Of a stretch of 64,000 nt of DNA, positions 30,221 to 44,125 are shown piece after piece (positions within the stretch are counted from its first letter, which is position 1; the number at the start of each line of letters is the position of its first letter). The notes below the pieces were generated by a model. That model was not told where the DNA came from and did not search any database. It worked only from the letters and a program-made list of their open reading frames with translations. The translations under genes and the position numbers were made by a program. This stretch comes from Acanthococcus lagerstroemiae. Its lineage: Eukaryota; Arthropoda; Insecta; Hemiptera; Eriococcidae. The stretch lies in assembly GCA_031841125.1 (NCBI GenBank), contig CM063113.1:29161312-29225311 (forward strand). Direction: 5' to 3'.

Positions 30221-31242
30221 ATCCTGAGCAAGAGAAGGGTTGCAATCGATTTTTTTTTGAACTGGTAGTTCTCAATTCCCTACCCGCTTCAGCACGTTAT
30301 CAGTTCTAAGTTACGCACCCTAAAGGAGCTTTCCGGCTCTCAATACCAACGCAAAGTTCGACGTAATGCGGTACAAATAAACATTCTGTTTTTTCCCTTC
30401 TTCAGTAGGGCGCAAAGTGAGATATATTTTTAGTATTTTGTTTTTTTTTACATTAAGAGAATTGCAGCAATCATTTGAGCTTAATATCAAAAATTTTGGC
30501 CACTTTGGATAGCCTACAAGACGCCCTGAAGTCGTGTAACCACTTTCATTCCTTCATAGTTGCCTATTTCTTTGGCTGCATGCTTCACATGATATTTACT
30601 GCTGAGGAAGCTGGCCACACAGAATCCTTATCACACCAGGGCTCATGCATGCTAGCCATATATGAAATGTTATTAATTTTCTCTATAGTACAGCTGAACG
30701 ATTTACTGTGAAAAAGTGAATTTCTATACTCTCTACCTTCCATCGTAGTCAACACTGACCAACCCGACTATAATTATCCAAGGTATAACCTAATGCTGTA
30801 TTCGGCACAAGTCATAGTACTAAAAATTAGCTTGTTCATTAATCATCAGTAGAAGTCAACAATTATTTTGGACTTTTGCATGCAGTGATAACACACAGAA
30901 ACACAATCATATAAGTATAGATACCTACATATAACACCATCATGAAAGAAAAATATTGAAAATTTGCTACTGAATTTAATGAGGGCAAAAGAGGTCGGGT
31001 TGGGTGTGCAGTTTTAGTTCGTTACAAAGAGGATCCAAGCTGGGCCAGAGACGAAATTGAGACGCTTATAATTCAAATCTCTACCCATTTCTACAAAAAT
31101 AATGCAGACCACTAGTGCATCAGTTTGCAGACGTGTCTGCAACCACAGGAGAGCATTTTCATGTCTTTTCGCTCCTCGCATTCTACCGACATGAGAATAC
31201 AGACGGTCGCTTCGCTTTTTGTTTTTTCGGTGGTACGGTTGG
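30221..31242. other. No recognisable gene
   Basis: No conserved protein segment or repeat pair was recognised between the Penelope-like remnant and the 44-bp minisatellite. Confidence 0.45.
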
Positions 31243-31516
31243 CGCTACCGCTTCCAAAGCAATCGGTATCGCGGTACTTTGAAACATTTCAAATTACCGC
31301 TACCGCCTTCAAAGTGAGTGGTATCACGGTACTTAAATTACCGCTACCGCTTCCAAAGGGAGCGATATTGCTGTACTCAAATTACCACTACTGCTTCCAA
31401 AGTGAACGGTATAGCGGTACTCAAATTACCGCTACCGCTTCCAAAGCGAGCGGTATCGCGGTACTCAAATTACCGCTACCGCTTCCAAAGCGAGCGGTAA
31501 TGCGGTACTCAAATTA
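31243..31516 (+). repeat. 44-bp minisatellite, six units
   Basis: Six tandem units based on GCTACCGCTTCCAAAGCGAG / CGGTATCGCGGTACTCAAAT. The first unit is longer and most divergent; the last two are almost identical. Within each unit TACCGC and GCGGTA are inverted, so each can form a small hairpin. The open frame across it is a by-product of the repeat. Confidence 0.9.
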
Positions 31517-34219
31517 AAAGATTTCTGTATTTTTCCCCCTCCTTCTTCAGAAATATACCAAAACCAAGAACGAAAACTAAAATAGCGAGACTGTTGAGGA
31601 CTTGAGAGGATTTATTTTTAGATTTTGTAAGTTTTTTTCCAGTTTGGCATGGTCGATTTTCAAATACTTTCGAGTAAATTGCTCTCTTGTCTATTTTTAG
31701 GTGACTTTCCATTTGGAAGTGAAACATTTGGAAGCTAGGGAGATCCATTTTCAAAATGGGACTTTCCTGTATGAAGCTCATGTATCACTACCGTACATGA
31801 CACATGCATCGCATAAGCTAATCAACGTAACACTTCACCTCGAGATTATTTTAGTAGCACCTACTTATGAGGAACAGATGGGATGCCAACCTGTTTCCTT
31901 ATATCTATACCTATCTATTCCTGGGATTGTTTCCACCCTCTCCAATTTGCCCTCCCACACTCGCTGAGAGAGATCTCATTTCAGGTTATTGTGCTCTTCT
32001 GTGTCTTATGAATTGGGAGAAAAACTTTCGGATAATCGAACCTCTTAACCTTCACGAGAATAGCGGTATGGTGGGACGTATGGCGATGCACGCATCAATG
32101 TTCGTTTTTGGGGGGTATGTCTGTCGGCGGGACTCCAGATCCTGAAATTGATCTTCCCCCAGTGCTTTTACGAAGAAGTGCACGATTTTCCACCAGCCAG
32201 CTGCACGAAATGGTGGAAATGGAAACCCGGTGCTGCTTTTTCCTCTATGAATCTACAGCTGCATGATCTTCAGTATTGTCCCAAGTGTAGTATTACTACT
32301 TCTAACTTCTTCCTAGCGATACCACTTTCGATATTTTCATAATTACAATCGAGTGTCATAAAAGAGTACGTACCTATGCAATTTTTGCGCAATAATCAAA
32401 TTACATCCTCAATGACGATTACATACGACGGTGACAAAAAACCATCTCACTTTTAGTGAACTCGCTGTGCCATTGGTCACGATGATGTAGTTAATATCTT
32501 CTCCGTTCCTTCCTACTTCCTTTAATTTTTTTTTAATTACTGATTTAATCTCTACTGTGTGGATTACATTAATACGTACACTTCGGACGTAAAACTTCGT
32601 GTAATTATTAGGCATTAAAAAACCATTCGTTTTCTGGCGACATTGTCAAGGGCCATGTGTTAAAACACTTCAACAATGACTACCTATGGATATTTTACGA
32701 CTGTTTGTTATATACGCACAACGTGTGAAAATGTTGATGACAACTTACACCCGGTCAGTGTGTAGAGTTCTGGCCTATAATGATAAGATACGGAAAAACA
32801 GAGAACCAAATGAGTTGAGTTTTTTAAATGGAAACCTGAAGATTGCAATGATGAGTGGATACTCGTATAAATGTAGATTACGATATGTTCATTGAAGAAA
32901 ATCCAACTCATGATTATAGCCGGTGATTTCAGCTGCTGCAGCCGCTTATTGTTATGAAAATGCCTTCGACACACGTCAGCTTGCAATTAAACGTAAATAC
33001 ATCCGAGTGCAAAAACTAGCTCATAGTTGCTCGAGCTACTCGAGTCTTTCCTTTTTCTGTCAGGGTATCCCAGTACTAGCGGAGTCATACACCAGATGTA
33101 TCAATAATTCATACGTGCAAGACAGTTATTAAGTAAATAAACTGTTGAGCACGTTTACTACATGAATGATAAAGAGCAGGCACACTGTACAGAACTAACA
33201 ACCAATTCAACGCTTAATAATTGTTGTATAAATTTGCTACTATGGTTTCGTGTCTGAGCAACCACTGCTAGATAAAATTAAAGAACTTACAATCATTAAA
33301 ACAAAATACAGGGGTTCTGAAATTACTGATTTTATCATCTTTGATGGAGGCTGTAATGAATGTGAGCGTGCACAAGTGTTGATTACGTGCATACTGGTAC
33401 GTATAAGTATTCTCTGTAGGTAGGTATATTTTGCTCAGGGCAATGAAACCTTGCCCGGATTTTCCATTTCCTACATGCATAGGTACTTATATACTTAATG
33501 CTCTTGCCGCATTTCTGACGTTAGCGAGCAGGAATTTGAAATTAATTTAGTCCGTCGCACGCGAATAACATCCACTTGAGAATATTGGAGTAGGTTTACA
33601 TGATGAAAATATTCGATTTTACTAATTCCGTGATACCACGCTAGTGCTTCCGTCTTTACTACTCAACCTGTCACACCGGAAACCATGATGGGAAAATAGC
33701 CAATGAATAACCGCGGGTTAACCATATTACATAACTCATAATCATCGCTGTTAAAGCTTTAAGAATCAAACTTTTTCCCCCTCTCGGCGAGGAGCCAAGG
33801 CCCATCATCTACTCACTCATTATTGTCCTTTTTCTTCCGTGATCGGACATTTAGTTTAATTAGGTACCTATAGTTTATACGTTTTAGTACTCGCATTAAG
33901 ATTTCAGGCAATTAATACATTTGCGTGTTTTCTATAAATGCTCATTTTTTGTGATTTTGTATGCGGACTAAATTCTTCTCTCACAAATCCCCAAAATTCC
34001 CAACTTTATACTTGTGTAGACATTGTTTAATGGGAATAATTATAACCTTACTATAACAGTCAAGTTTTGAAATCAAATAACTAACCATAACCTATTTGCA
34101 TGGTTATGACATATCAGTCAACTTTAATATTATTAACGCAGAACTGTAATAACCACAACAATACCTACAGTCAATAGAGGTGGTCATTTATCCTTAAATT
34201 ATTGAATCTGAACTATAAG
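31517..34219. other. No recognisable gene
   Basis: Open frames are short and unrecognised on both strands; no clear repeats. Probably intergenic. Confidence 0.4.
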
Positions 34220-34820
34220 GTGGCAGTTTCTATAAAAAGGGGTAACTTTGTCGATCTGACGAATTTTGAGTTACCGACAGTACGTAATAGAGGAATGAAT
34301 GCCCATTCCAACGAGTTATCGGCGAGATTTGTAGCGCTTTTTGTTCCGGAGATACAAGGGGTCAAAGATGAGTGTAACAAAAACGCGCGAAAAGACGTTT
34401 TTGGGAAAAACGCGTTTAAAGTTAGACACACCTTTTTCTCCCACTCCGTCAAGCGGCCTAACTCACCGCGGAATCACGTAACCAGCCTCGATGAGGGCTT
34501 ATTGTTGGAAAGGTAATTTTTCGCTCTCCTGCAAGGGAACAATTCAGAACATCGGATTTATTCGTGAGCTCCGAAAAACCACGAAGAAGCGAACGCAGAC
34601 ATTTGCATTCTTTTCTAATTCTCTTTCATAATTCTCTTTGTCTCCCTCCCTTTTCTCTCTCGTGTGTGTAAATGCTGTCTCTTTGTTATTGCGATGTTTT
34701 TTCTATAGAAATCAACCAGAATCTCAAAATTGATTTTTTCAACAAAAAAATGTTTTTTTTTTGTGTTTTCTGAGACTTTGATTGATCAACAAAGTTACCC
34801 CTTTTTATAGAAACTGCCAC
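34220..34820. mobile_element. 601-bp MITE with perfect 32-33-bp terminal inverted repeats
   Basis: The left end GTGGCAGTTTCTATAAAAAG followed by GGGTAACTTTGT is matched exactly by the inverted right end (34,789-34,820). Flanks are TATAAG on the left and ATATTG on the right, so a TA or TATA-type duplication is possible but shifted by a base. No transposase is encoded; one open frame across it is unrecognised. The lack of any mismatch in the ends suggests recent activity. Confidence 0.85.
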
Positions 34821-37800
34821 ATATTGACAATCATGATTGCAATTAATGCTGAATTCTAAAACAAACTAGTTTTGGGGTATGAAGTATAACACAATAGATT
34901 GAATTTCCCTGTTATGATGGCACTAAAACATTTCATGTAGGTACTTAAGTTGCGTTATCTTGGATAACATAACATAATTTCATGTTTCTTGTTTTATAAC
35001 ATTCTTTATAAGGTTGATGAAACGCTATTAATTTCGATAATATTATTTTAACGAGAATTGTAAGCAGTACAACTTTATACTCTAAGTATGCATATGTCAC
35101 GTTATAACATTAATTATTTATTATTTGGTAGAAAATTTTATTATTTGGTAGAAAATTTTATTATGTAGTGTTATTTCTTTTGTTAGGCCGCACTAGTTTC
35201 GTTCGCTCTCATTGGCCCATTCTTATCACCCTATGTATGCATGCTGGTCCAATGGAGCAAAACACTTCGCACCTTTGCAGCATCTTTGCACCTTGACATT
35301 CATCTTCATTGTATGTTTGTTTTATTTGAGTATATTTTGTTATACCGATACGTTTAACATTATATAACACTCAGTCGACGCTGATAGAAGCATCCATTTC
35401 TTCGCTTGTTTTGAGTATTTGTATATTTATACTTTGGAACACATTCTATTAAATCAAACGATATGACAATTATGACAATAACTCAACTGTGTGAAAATTA
35501 TTCAGCCTAACCCATTTGTCGAATAGAAATGTAAATGCAAATGTTGACTGTACAATGGGTCTAACTTTTGTACAACAATAGTCGGAGGGGGGGGGGTAAC
35601 ATTGATACTTCAAGCGTAACTCTGATAACTATGTTTCTTGACTATCACGCGCTCTGGTGGCCGAATTAATGAAATTACAGCGCTCATGTCCATCTTGGAG
35701 AAAAGAGGAGTGTTCAATCTGAATTCTTCACTTGGAATCAGTAATATCTTTGTTGTGTTGTCATAAATTAGGAGCTAAATAATTTAAAATGGCAACTTTT
35801 TCACTAAAAATTTTGGGAAAAGTCAGTATAGTGCCGCTTGGTAATGAAGTTTTTTTTTTTTTAAATTATTATTGTTATAGGCTGTAGATACATAGAAGTA
35901 AGAACCTAATCAGACGTTTGTGTGAAGAAATGTCATCTCACTTTGAAGCTGTGGGATTCGAGGATTTCAAAAACGGGGTAACATTGACTGCATACAATAC
36001 TGTTAATTCACCATTTATTTTCTAGATGCAACAAATGTTGCTCTCACTGACAATGTTATAAAATGTACCAAATAAAATGTCTAATATTTGAGATATGTCC
36101 AAATGTAGAAACAATTTTTGGTTAAAATTTTTAGAATGTACCAAAATTACCTAAATAGATCAAAATGTCTCAAAACGAACCAAAAAAAGACCCTAGAAAA
36201 TGTACGAAATCCTACCAAGAGTAATGAACGTATGAACGTACCAGAATTGTTGAAATCACTAGACATCGTATCTATTAGAAAATATGAAACGTACCAAATC
36301 TTGTGCAAATCTGGCAACTCTGCTCCTTATAATGTATATAGATTGTAATGGGGCGGATAAGAATGTGCACAGATACATCTGTATTTTATATGTTTTATGC
36401 GTGTATAGATAATACTTCTTTTCTTCCAATTTCTATTTTATGTATTACTTACTATGCATTAAATTTATACATTATTTTTTAGGCATAGAATGTTTACTTA
36501 TACACCCTATCAAAGATACCCCACTCATTACCTGCGAATTTTGCCGTTCAATTGTAAGCACTAAGTTTTTTTTTTTTTTTAGCACTATCAATGTTACCAC
36601 TCGATGATTTACCTACCTATACACTGAATTTTTAAAAATTCCTGCTCCTTATCCTTGTAATTTACTTCAACAACCACACAAGGCTCGAATTATTCAGAAT
36701 TGCAAGTTCTTTCAGGAGAGGGGGGGATTTGAAAACTCACTTTCAATATTATTATGGAGAAAAAATGGGAAATCCGCAAAAAATGCTACTTTTCTATCAG
36801 TGTTACCTCCGATTATTGGTACCAAAAATGTTCTGGATTTCAATACTGACATTTTGGTCGATATTTTCATTCGCACATTTTTCACGGGGTTGTAATATAC
36901 CGTAAGGCACAGTCCTTGCGTCTACATTCAAAATAGATCACGACCTAAATTGGAGCTTAAACCCATATCATTGTCAACGTCGACTTTGTGTCATCTTTTG
37001 CTAGTTACATACTGAAGAAAGTCGATGTTGATATATGGTACAAATCAATTCAGTCACCTCGACTTTTTATTGACTTCAGCTACTCAAGAGCTGATTAGAA
37101 AGTCGATATCGAATCAGGTACAGCAAAACTTCTCGGTAACCACGAATTTTTCATCGATTTTGAGCACTTAATGATGAAAAAGTCTACAATGATTTCCATA
37201 CCAATTTGGATCTTGTCATCCAGTTATCTAATTTTCTTATTACTGATTCGACTTGACGCTAAACAGTTTTCCCATCACATATTCTATATCGACAATTTGC
37301 AAGTTTTTCTCAGTTTTTCTACACCAAATTCAATATTGATTATTTATTGAATGGTCGATCCAAATTTCGACAGCGAAAAACGTGTCAACATGTCGATTTG
37401 ACCATTGCTACCATATTATAAACTATTTGTAATTAATTCGAAAAAATATAATTCCAGACTAATGTGATGTCAAATAATGATGTCTAAGCAACAGCATAAG
37501 AAATGTAACAAAATTACGAAACTAAAATGTTGAGCAAAATATCAAGCTCCATATCGATATTGACAATTATTTTGTTTCATATGGTTCTTGATATTTCCAT
37601 TTTGGTAGCCGTTTCGGTTATTTTTATTAAATAGCAAGTGTCTAGCTGTCTACATGAACAAATTAGGGAGTTCTTACCCTCCTCCAGAACGGATACTGTA
37701 TTCTGCTGAGCAGGTCTGTAGTGCACCCTGACAGGTAAGGCTGTTCGAATTTTAAGTCAGGCTAATGTGTAAGAATTTTGTACCTATGTTTATAGGTACC

Positions 37801-37968
37801 TAATACCTATGCATTATATAAATAGCTTAATTTTGCTTTAGTTAATCAGAATTAGGGATAGTGTGGAAGTAACAACTGTCCTTGCTGTTTAATTTGAGAC
37901 ACGGTAAGACCTATTCTTTTCTACTTGAGTGGTAGGAAAAGTAGGTAAAACATTTCGTGTTCATGTCA
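34821..37968. other. No recognisable gene
   Basis: A 16-bp segment (TATTTGGTAGAAAATT) is tandemly duplicated at about 35,131-35,160. Between 36,920 and 37,400 the words GTCGAT and TCGACTTT recur irregularly, as in a very decayed repeat array. G-runs at 35,585-35,597 and T-runs at 35,852 and 36,566. Nothing coding recognised. Confidence 0.4.
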
Positions 37969-40214
37969 ATGTAAATCAGTGGCGTCCATTTAAGGCAAGA
38001 AAGGTAAGCACAGCTTACCCTGAAAAATCCCGAGAAAATAGGTTTTCACATAATATATAAACTTGTAACAAATAAAAGATATGAAACATTGGGCAAAGAA
38101 AGAAACGATCGTATTGCCGCTTATTACACTTATATAAATTCACGTTAAACAAATGGCGCCGTCTTTCGGTGGTTGAGGAGACAGGTGAAACAGAAAGCGT
38201 TCACTGTTCGGCAATCAGCTCCTACGTATTCGTATTTATTCGTATCAGGGCAGCGATCCGAAAATCGCTTATTTTTTATATTACACGTAAACTTATACAC
38301 GACTTACGCACCGCCTCTGTGTTGATAACCAACGCAAAAACACACTAGCATGTTTAACACGACAAAAACTGGGTATTTTGTAAGCGATTTTAATATCTCT
38401 TATGGCTAGTTGAACGCCGAAGTTGGAAGTGAAACGTGATCAATATGCTTTATGTACTATTCAACACGTTCATGTTTAAATGCTCCGATTTTTTCTTTTG
38501 CCCACAAAATGCGTCTTGGGGATCTTATTGAAAACCCTTTTTCACAATTTACTTTTAATGAACAATTAGAATTAATTTATTAATGGTGGTAACAGCCGAT
38601 ACCAGAATTAACATTTTTGAAAACCAAGCAAAAGAAAGGGGGTTCAATTTTTACTAGACATGGATATTTCCACATATCGCATTATGAAAACATTTTGTGG
38701 TTAACCCGTTGTGAAGATGGTGGAAAAATTGTTTTATTAGCCATGTCTATTCAGGGACGTACCGATAGGGGGGCAACTGTCCCCCTCCTCCCCATAAAAA
38801 TTTTTCACTCAGCATCAGCAACAGTTAGGAAAATTTACAGTTTCAATCAGGCAGAATTGAGAAAATCCAAAAAATCAAAACTTTTTATTTGCTTTGATAC
38901 TAGGAAATTGAGTTGGGCAGTTGGAAAAATCCAAAAAGTCAACGTTTTTTTTGGCTTTGATGTGTGGGAATTTTGAGTTGAGTCAGTTGGGACTTCCACA
39001 ATTTTGCCCCCCCCCCCACCAGGGAAAACTCTTTGGTGGTACGCCCCTGTGTCTATTATTCGTCACAAGAAAGAATAAATGCATATGGAATGATCCTACA
39101 CAGGGATACAACAACTTGAATAATTTCATCAATGCCGTTTTGTAGTAGCATGTTTCAAACTGTTATTCTGATTTTTACTTCACCTTTACGCTTATCGCTT
39201 ACCCCCAAGGAAAACTCACCGCAGGTCCGCACGCCACTGCCGTATTTACCCTTATACTTAAGTTTATAATAAATTCACAGGAGATGTGTACTGTTTGGCG
39301 TTCAGCAATCCTTGTACATGTATAGGCTAGCAAGGTGTGCGTTGGATCTAGCGCTTTTTTTCTCATATTGTACGCACTGCACGACTTACGCTCCGCCTCC
39401 TTGTTAATTACCAACACAAAAACACACTAACATGTTCAACGCGACGAAACCTGTGCGTTTGGTCTGTGCGTTTGGTTGCGTTCTGGAAGCGCTTTCGCTA
39501 CACAGTAGTACACACGAACGTCAAAGTTGACAGTGAAACGTGATTATGTTCTTCTACTAGTCAACGCGTTATGTTTGAATGTTCTGGTTTTTTTTGTTGT
39601 TTTTTTTTCTTTTTGCCCTCAAAATGCGTATTCGAAATCTTATTGAGAAACCGTTTTCGTGACTTTTACTTTTAATGAACAATATTGGACATTATTAATG
39701 GTGGGAAGTCCAAACCAGAATTAACATTTTTAAAAACTGAACAAAAGCGAGGTGATTCGAGTTTTACTAGACATTGCCACCTGTCGCAATATGAAAAAAT
39801 TTTGTGGTTAACTGGTCGAGGGCACCTCCCACCGTATGAATTTTTCACTCAGCAGTTGGGAAGATTTACAAATTCAATCAGGCAGAGTTTTGGGAAAATC
39901 TAACAAGTCAACCTTTTTTTTTTTTTGCTGTGATGTTTAGGAATTTTGAGTTGAGTCAGTTGGGAATTTCCCAATTTTTGCCTCCCCCCTCTCCCAAGCA
40001 AAACTCTTGGGTAGTACGTCCCTGTATTTATTACTCGTCACAGGAAATAATTAATGCATATGGAGTGACCCTACACAGGGATACGACAGTTTGAATAATG
40101 TCACCAATGCCATTTTGTAGTAGCATGTTTCATACTTCTATTCTGATTTGTACCTCACCTCTACGCTTATCGCTTATCTCCTAAGAAAAATCACTGCACG
40201 CCACTGATGTAAAT
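37969..40214 (+). mobile_element. hAT-like element, 2.2 kb, with perfect 8-bp target duplication
   Basis: Element at 37,977-40,206 starts CAGTGGCGT and ends ACGCCACTG (9-bp inverted ends). ATGTAAAT flanks both sides exactly (37,969-37,976 and 40,207-40,214). Inside, a stretch of about 900-950 bp is present twice in tandem (about 38,300-39,239 and 39,370-40,206), each copy ending in the same CACGCCACTG. No transposase is recognised, so it is non-autonomous. A smaller MITE sits in the first copy and a truncated one at the same site in the second. Confidence 0.85.
38744..39057 (+). mobile_element. hAT-type MITE, copy 2, nested
   Basis: Element at 38,752-39,049 starts CAGGGACGTACCGATAGGGG and ends GGTACGCCCCTG, with a perfect 8-bp duplication TGTCTATT (38,744-38,751 and 39,050-39,057). 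Same internal words as the copy at 25,764 (GAGTTGAGTCAGTTGGGA). The matching site in the second tandem unit keeps only the right part of this MITE, so it inserted before the duplication. Confidence 0.9.
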
Positions 40215-42048
40215 GGACCTAATTAGAATGAGTCGAGAAATCAGATGATAGGAAAAATATAATATGAAGACTCGTTGGTTGAGTGGTAGACAGTAGACAG
40301 ACAGATATAGACAAACATCAGGCAGAAGTGCCTTTTGCGGTTTGTCGGTCTGTCTATTTGGCTGACTATATGTCTCAATACATATTTCTGACCATTAATT
40401 TCCGGCATTTATTTATTTTACTCTTTCAATTGATGGAGCAGTGATACCGTGAGGGGATAGGCACTAAATTTTTAGTATATCATTCGACTAATTCTGAAAA
40501 AAAAAATTGTAGATACAAATTTCCCGTTTTCTTTTCATTTTTTGTAATAAGCCCGGGGACGCGAGAGGAGGAGAGATCAATCATCAACCGAGTGAAATCT
40601 CAACAGACTATATAACGTCATTGTTGGTGCTGAAACCCAAACAGTTTTCTCAGTCTCCTGCGAACAATTTCCAATTTTGGGAATTATCTTGAAGTGCAAA
40701 ATGGATTGGAACGTCAAACATGCCAGAATTCGGATACAAATACTCGGTGAGGGCAAAGAGAGCAATTACCAGAGCGCAACAGACTTCAAGAAGATACTTA
40801 TACTGCTAGTACTTACGAATAACAGTCAGTTAGGAACCTTAGTCATGATATCATCGAGAAATCGACACTTACCTGAAACAAATAAAAAAAGAGTATGTTA
40901 GAGCATTGAAATGCGTTTCATATACTCACATTTAGGTACATAGTTTGAGAAAAACGGACACAGAGCTGAGCTAGCTAAACCCATAACGCCCACATGGGCG
41001 CTAGCGACTGAGTGCGACGTGATTGCCTCTGGACAAAGAAATGACCTCTTCATAATCGAGCCTTAATCTGCTTAAGCATAACAGAATCCGAGAGAGTATT
41101 TACTTAGTCTGGATGAATCTCTTAATATTTTTAGTGATGCGCTCATCTGAGGAGTGATTTTCAAATTACTTATATTTTCACACAAAATTCATTATTTACT
41201 TTCTTGTAAAATTTTGAAATCGAAATTTAATTTCAATTTCAATTTATTCAATTCAATTTATACAATTCGATTACTTCTGCAGATGACCCCCCGATGACCT
41301 AGTGGTCCGAATGGAGGCCATTATGTTGATTATTATTACAGTATATGTATAGGAATACTTTCAATAAAATCAAATCATATTGCCAAAACAAGGGACAAAA
41401 GTAAAAAAGTAAAAAATTAAATAATTAACAACTGACTTAAATCGCCTAGGCATGATAATAAATTTGAAAAAAGAAGCTCAATGACAATTACAAACTGCAA
41501 TACCTGGTGCTATAGGCACAACAAATGAATATATAAAAATAATGGAACGTAGCGACAAGAACAATCTGCTATGTTGCGTGCTATAGGGCCAAAAATAAAA
41601 TATAAAATATAAAAATAGAAGATAGAAAAAAATAGAAAATAGGTAACAGCACACTTAAATCACACTAACAAGACTTAATGATAAATAGCATGCTACTATA
41701 CTAGGTGCAATAGGCACGAAAAGAGAAATAACTAAAAACACACTGAAATCACACTGGTAAAAAACACTACAAACAGCCACAATAAGAAATAGACAACAAC
41801 AACAACAACAGTATGGACACAGAATGCAAGTGGCAACACAAAAAAAAATCACACCGACGCTAGTGGTCATGCCATACATTTAAAATCATTCCTTATAACA
41901 CAACTTAAATTGAACACGCAACAACAGGGGTATTAGTCATGGACACAGATCGGTATACAACATAAGAATCACAGTTACACTATCATAGTAATGGCGCAAG
42001 ACGACCAACAAAATCGACAACGATTTTTGGAACTGTTTCAATGTGCAG
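40215..42048. other. No gene; probable 3' part of the adjacent retrotransposon
   Basis: Between about 41,400 and 42,000 (minus strand) is an AT-rich, low-complexity stretch containing two similar GTGCTATAGG / GTGCAATAGG segments and GTTGTTGTTGTTGTTG (41,791-41,809). It could be the 3' untranslated region of the minus-strand retrotransposon that ends near 42,049. The rest is unrecognised. Confidence 0.4.
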
Positions 42049-44125
42049 TCATGCGGGCTGTAGGTAGGCTTGCAGCTCCCTCTTTAGCTTTTTGGCCCAC
42101 TGCACCTTCTCCCTGGGGTTCTTACTCCCAATTTCTGTGGCAAGTTTTCGTATGGGCTCGGGTAGCGAATTGAAGTTCTTTGCTAGCGCGTAGTCCATCT
42201 GCTTCCTACTTGTTTCCTTAATATAGTTTGGTAGCACTAGGAGTGGCCCCGATCCCGCCCTGGTTCTGCTCGGGTTATGCTGCAGCTCGAAGAATGCCAT
42301 GTTCTTTCCAACAAAAAGATTGCCTGTTAAAGCATAAAGCTGGTGCACAGTATAGATCCCTAGATCCTGGAACATAGTTTTTGTGTCCGTTTCTGTTGGC
42401 AAGGCGCCTCTCCTATAAATATTTCTTACAACTTTCCGCTGCAGCACATGCACTGGCTCGAGATGGTAGCTCGCAGCATTACCCTACAGAACCAAACCGT
42501 ACCTCAACACTGACTCGTATAAGGCTTTATAGATTCTCACAAGGTGTGGTTTCCCAAAGTAGTTCCCGAGGTGGTACAAAAGATAGTTTAGTTTTCTAAG
42601 TTTTTTTTGCATTTTTTCGAGCTGGATTCCCCATGTTAATTTTGAGTCGAAAGTTACTCCCAGGTATTTGATCTCGGCAACTCTCTGGAGCGCCTTCCAA
42701 CTGCCACTTTGGTCCCGAATTTTTATCTCCCCATCAAAAACTGCACTGTCCTTTTTGGTGTCCATACAGTACGAACTTGGTCTTTTCCAGATTTACCTCG
42801 AGTCCATTTTCCGAGTACCAGTGCGCGACTTCCTCCAGGTCAGTGTTGACACGGCGGCACAGCTCATTCCGATCCGTACCGGGTCAACTAGTGCTATATC
42901 GTCTGCAAAGCAGATCAGCTTGCCACTCAAATTTGTTTCGCATAGTTCGTTTACGTATATTGTAAAAAGCAGTGGTCCCAAACAGCTCCCTTGAGGCACT
43001 CCCCTCCTGACCAATAGCGGGCTACTCAGCTTTCCCGAGATTTCCACTACCGTTTCCCTACCCTCCAGATAACTTTTAAACCAATCTAACACAAAATCTC
43101 GTATTCCAATTGTTTCCATTTTCCCTAATAGTTTACGATGGTCAATTGTGTCAAAGGCTTTTCTGATATCAATGTAGGAGTCGATGCCCTTGTTGATGCA
43201 TGCGAGGTGAGCAGCCATGGCTTCCACAGTTCCCCTTCCCTCAACAAAGCCATATTGGTTGTCGGATAAGTACTGTTTGGCTTCCAGGTATTGTAACAGC
43301 CGCTTGTGCATCAATTTCTCGAATATCTTCGATAAGGGGGAGAGCAACGCTATTGGCCTATAATTAGAGGGCAGCTGTTTATCGCCGGACTTGTAAACTG
43401 GCACGATCTTGGCTGTCTTGAAGACCCTGGGAAATACCCCCTCAGTGACAGAGTCATTAAATACCCTGGTTATGGTCTTCGCTAGATGGTCATTCACCAG
43501 CTTGATTAAGTTGTTGGATATCCCATCTATGCCAGTGCTCTGTTTAGAGGGCAATGCTTTTATAATAGTGTGGGCCTCAGCTACTGACGCTGGATGAAAC
43601 CAGAAAGATCCAGCACTTGCTTGTCTACCTGGAGTTACAGTGGTTCTGGCGGTACCCTCAACTCCTGCAATCCCCGAAAAGAACTCATTGAAGTGACTCG
43701 CTATCCTAGATTCGTTCCCTGGAACGTCAATAATACCGTCCTCGACCTCAATGCTTTTGACGGCCTCTACTTTCCGATTCCCCACTTCGTTGATGATGCT
43801 CCAATACTTTTTTGGATCCGAGATATTGTCTGCCAGTAGACTGGAGAAGTATCTCCTTTTGTCTTTTCTGCTAATTTTGTGCACTAGTTTCGCAATGTCT
43901 TTGAGCTGGCCTGTATATTCATCGTTGTGGGGGTAACGTTTTGCGAGTTTGGATAATTTCTCTTTTCTCGCACACAGCTGAGCAAGCTCTTCTGTTGCCC
44001 ATATCGCCCTCCTCGTTTTCTTGCGTTGCCCCTGGGTTCCTCTAACCATGGTTCCTCGCGCAATGAGACTTTGGAGGCTGCTGACCAATTTTTCAGCCGC
44101 TTCATTAGGGTGGCCAGAGATAGCA
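42049..44125 (-). pseudogene. Jockey/CR1-like non-LTR retrotransposon, 5' truncated
   Basis: Minus strand. Linker helix region (RRYFSSLLADNISDPKKYWS), then reverse transcriptase: FKTAKIVPVYKSGDKQ, LPSNYRPIALLSPLSKIFEK, NQYGFVEGRGT, DIRKAFDTIDH (motif A), RRGVPQGSCLGPLLFTIYVN (motif B region) and LICFADDIAL (catalytic box, Phe for Tyr). After a frame change near 42,870 come EEVAHWYSENGLEVN and, shifted again, EIKYLGVTFDSKLTW. A further piece (42,453-42,049) follows an in-frame interruption. The AP-endonuclease domain and ORF1 are missing upstream, as usual for 5'-truncated copies. Confidence 0.85.

Noticed and set aside
31243..31516. CRISPR-like array
   Set aside because: Units are contiguous with no spacers, in a eukaryotic region; it is a minisatellite.
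31125..31517. 130-codon open frame
   Set aside because: Mostly the 44-bp minisatellite read through; no independent coding signal.
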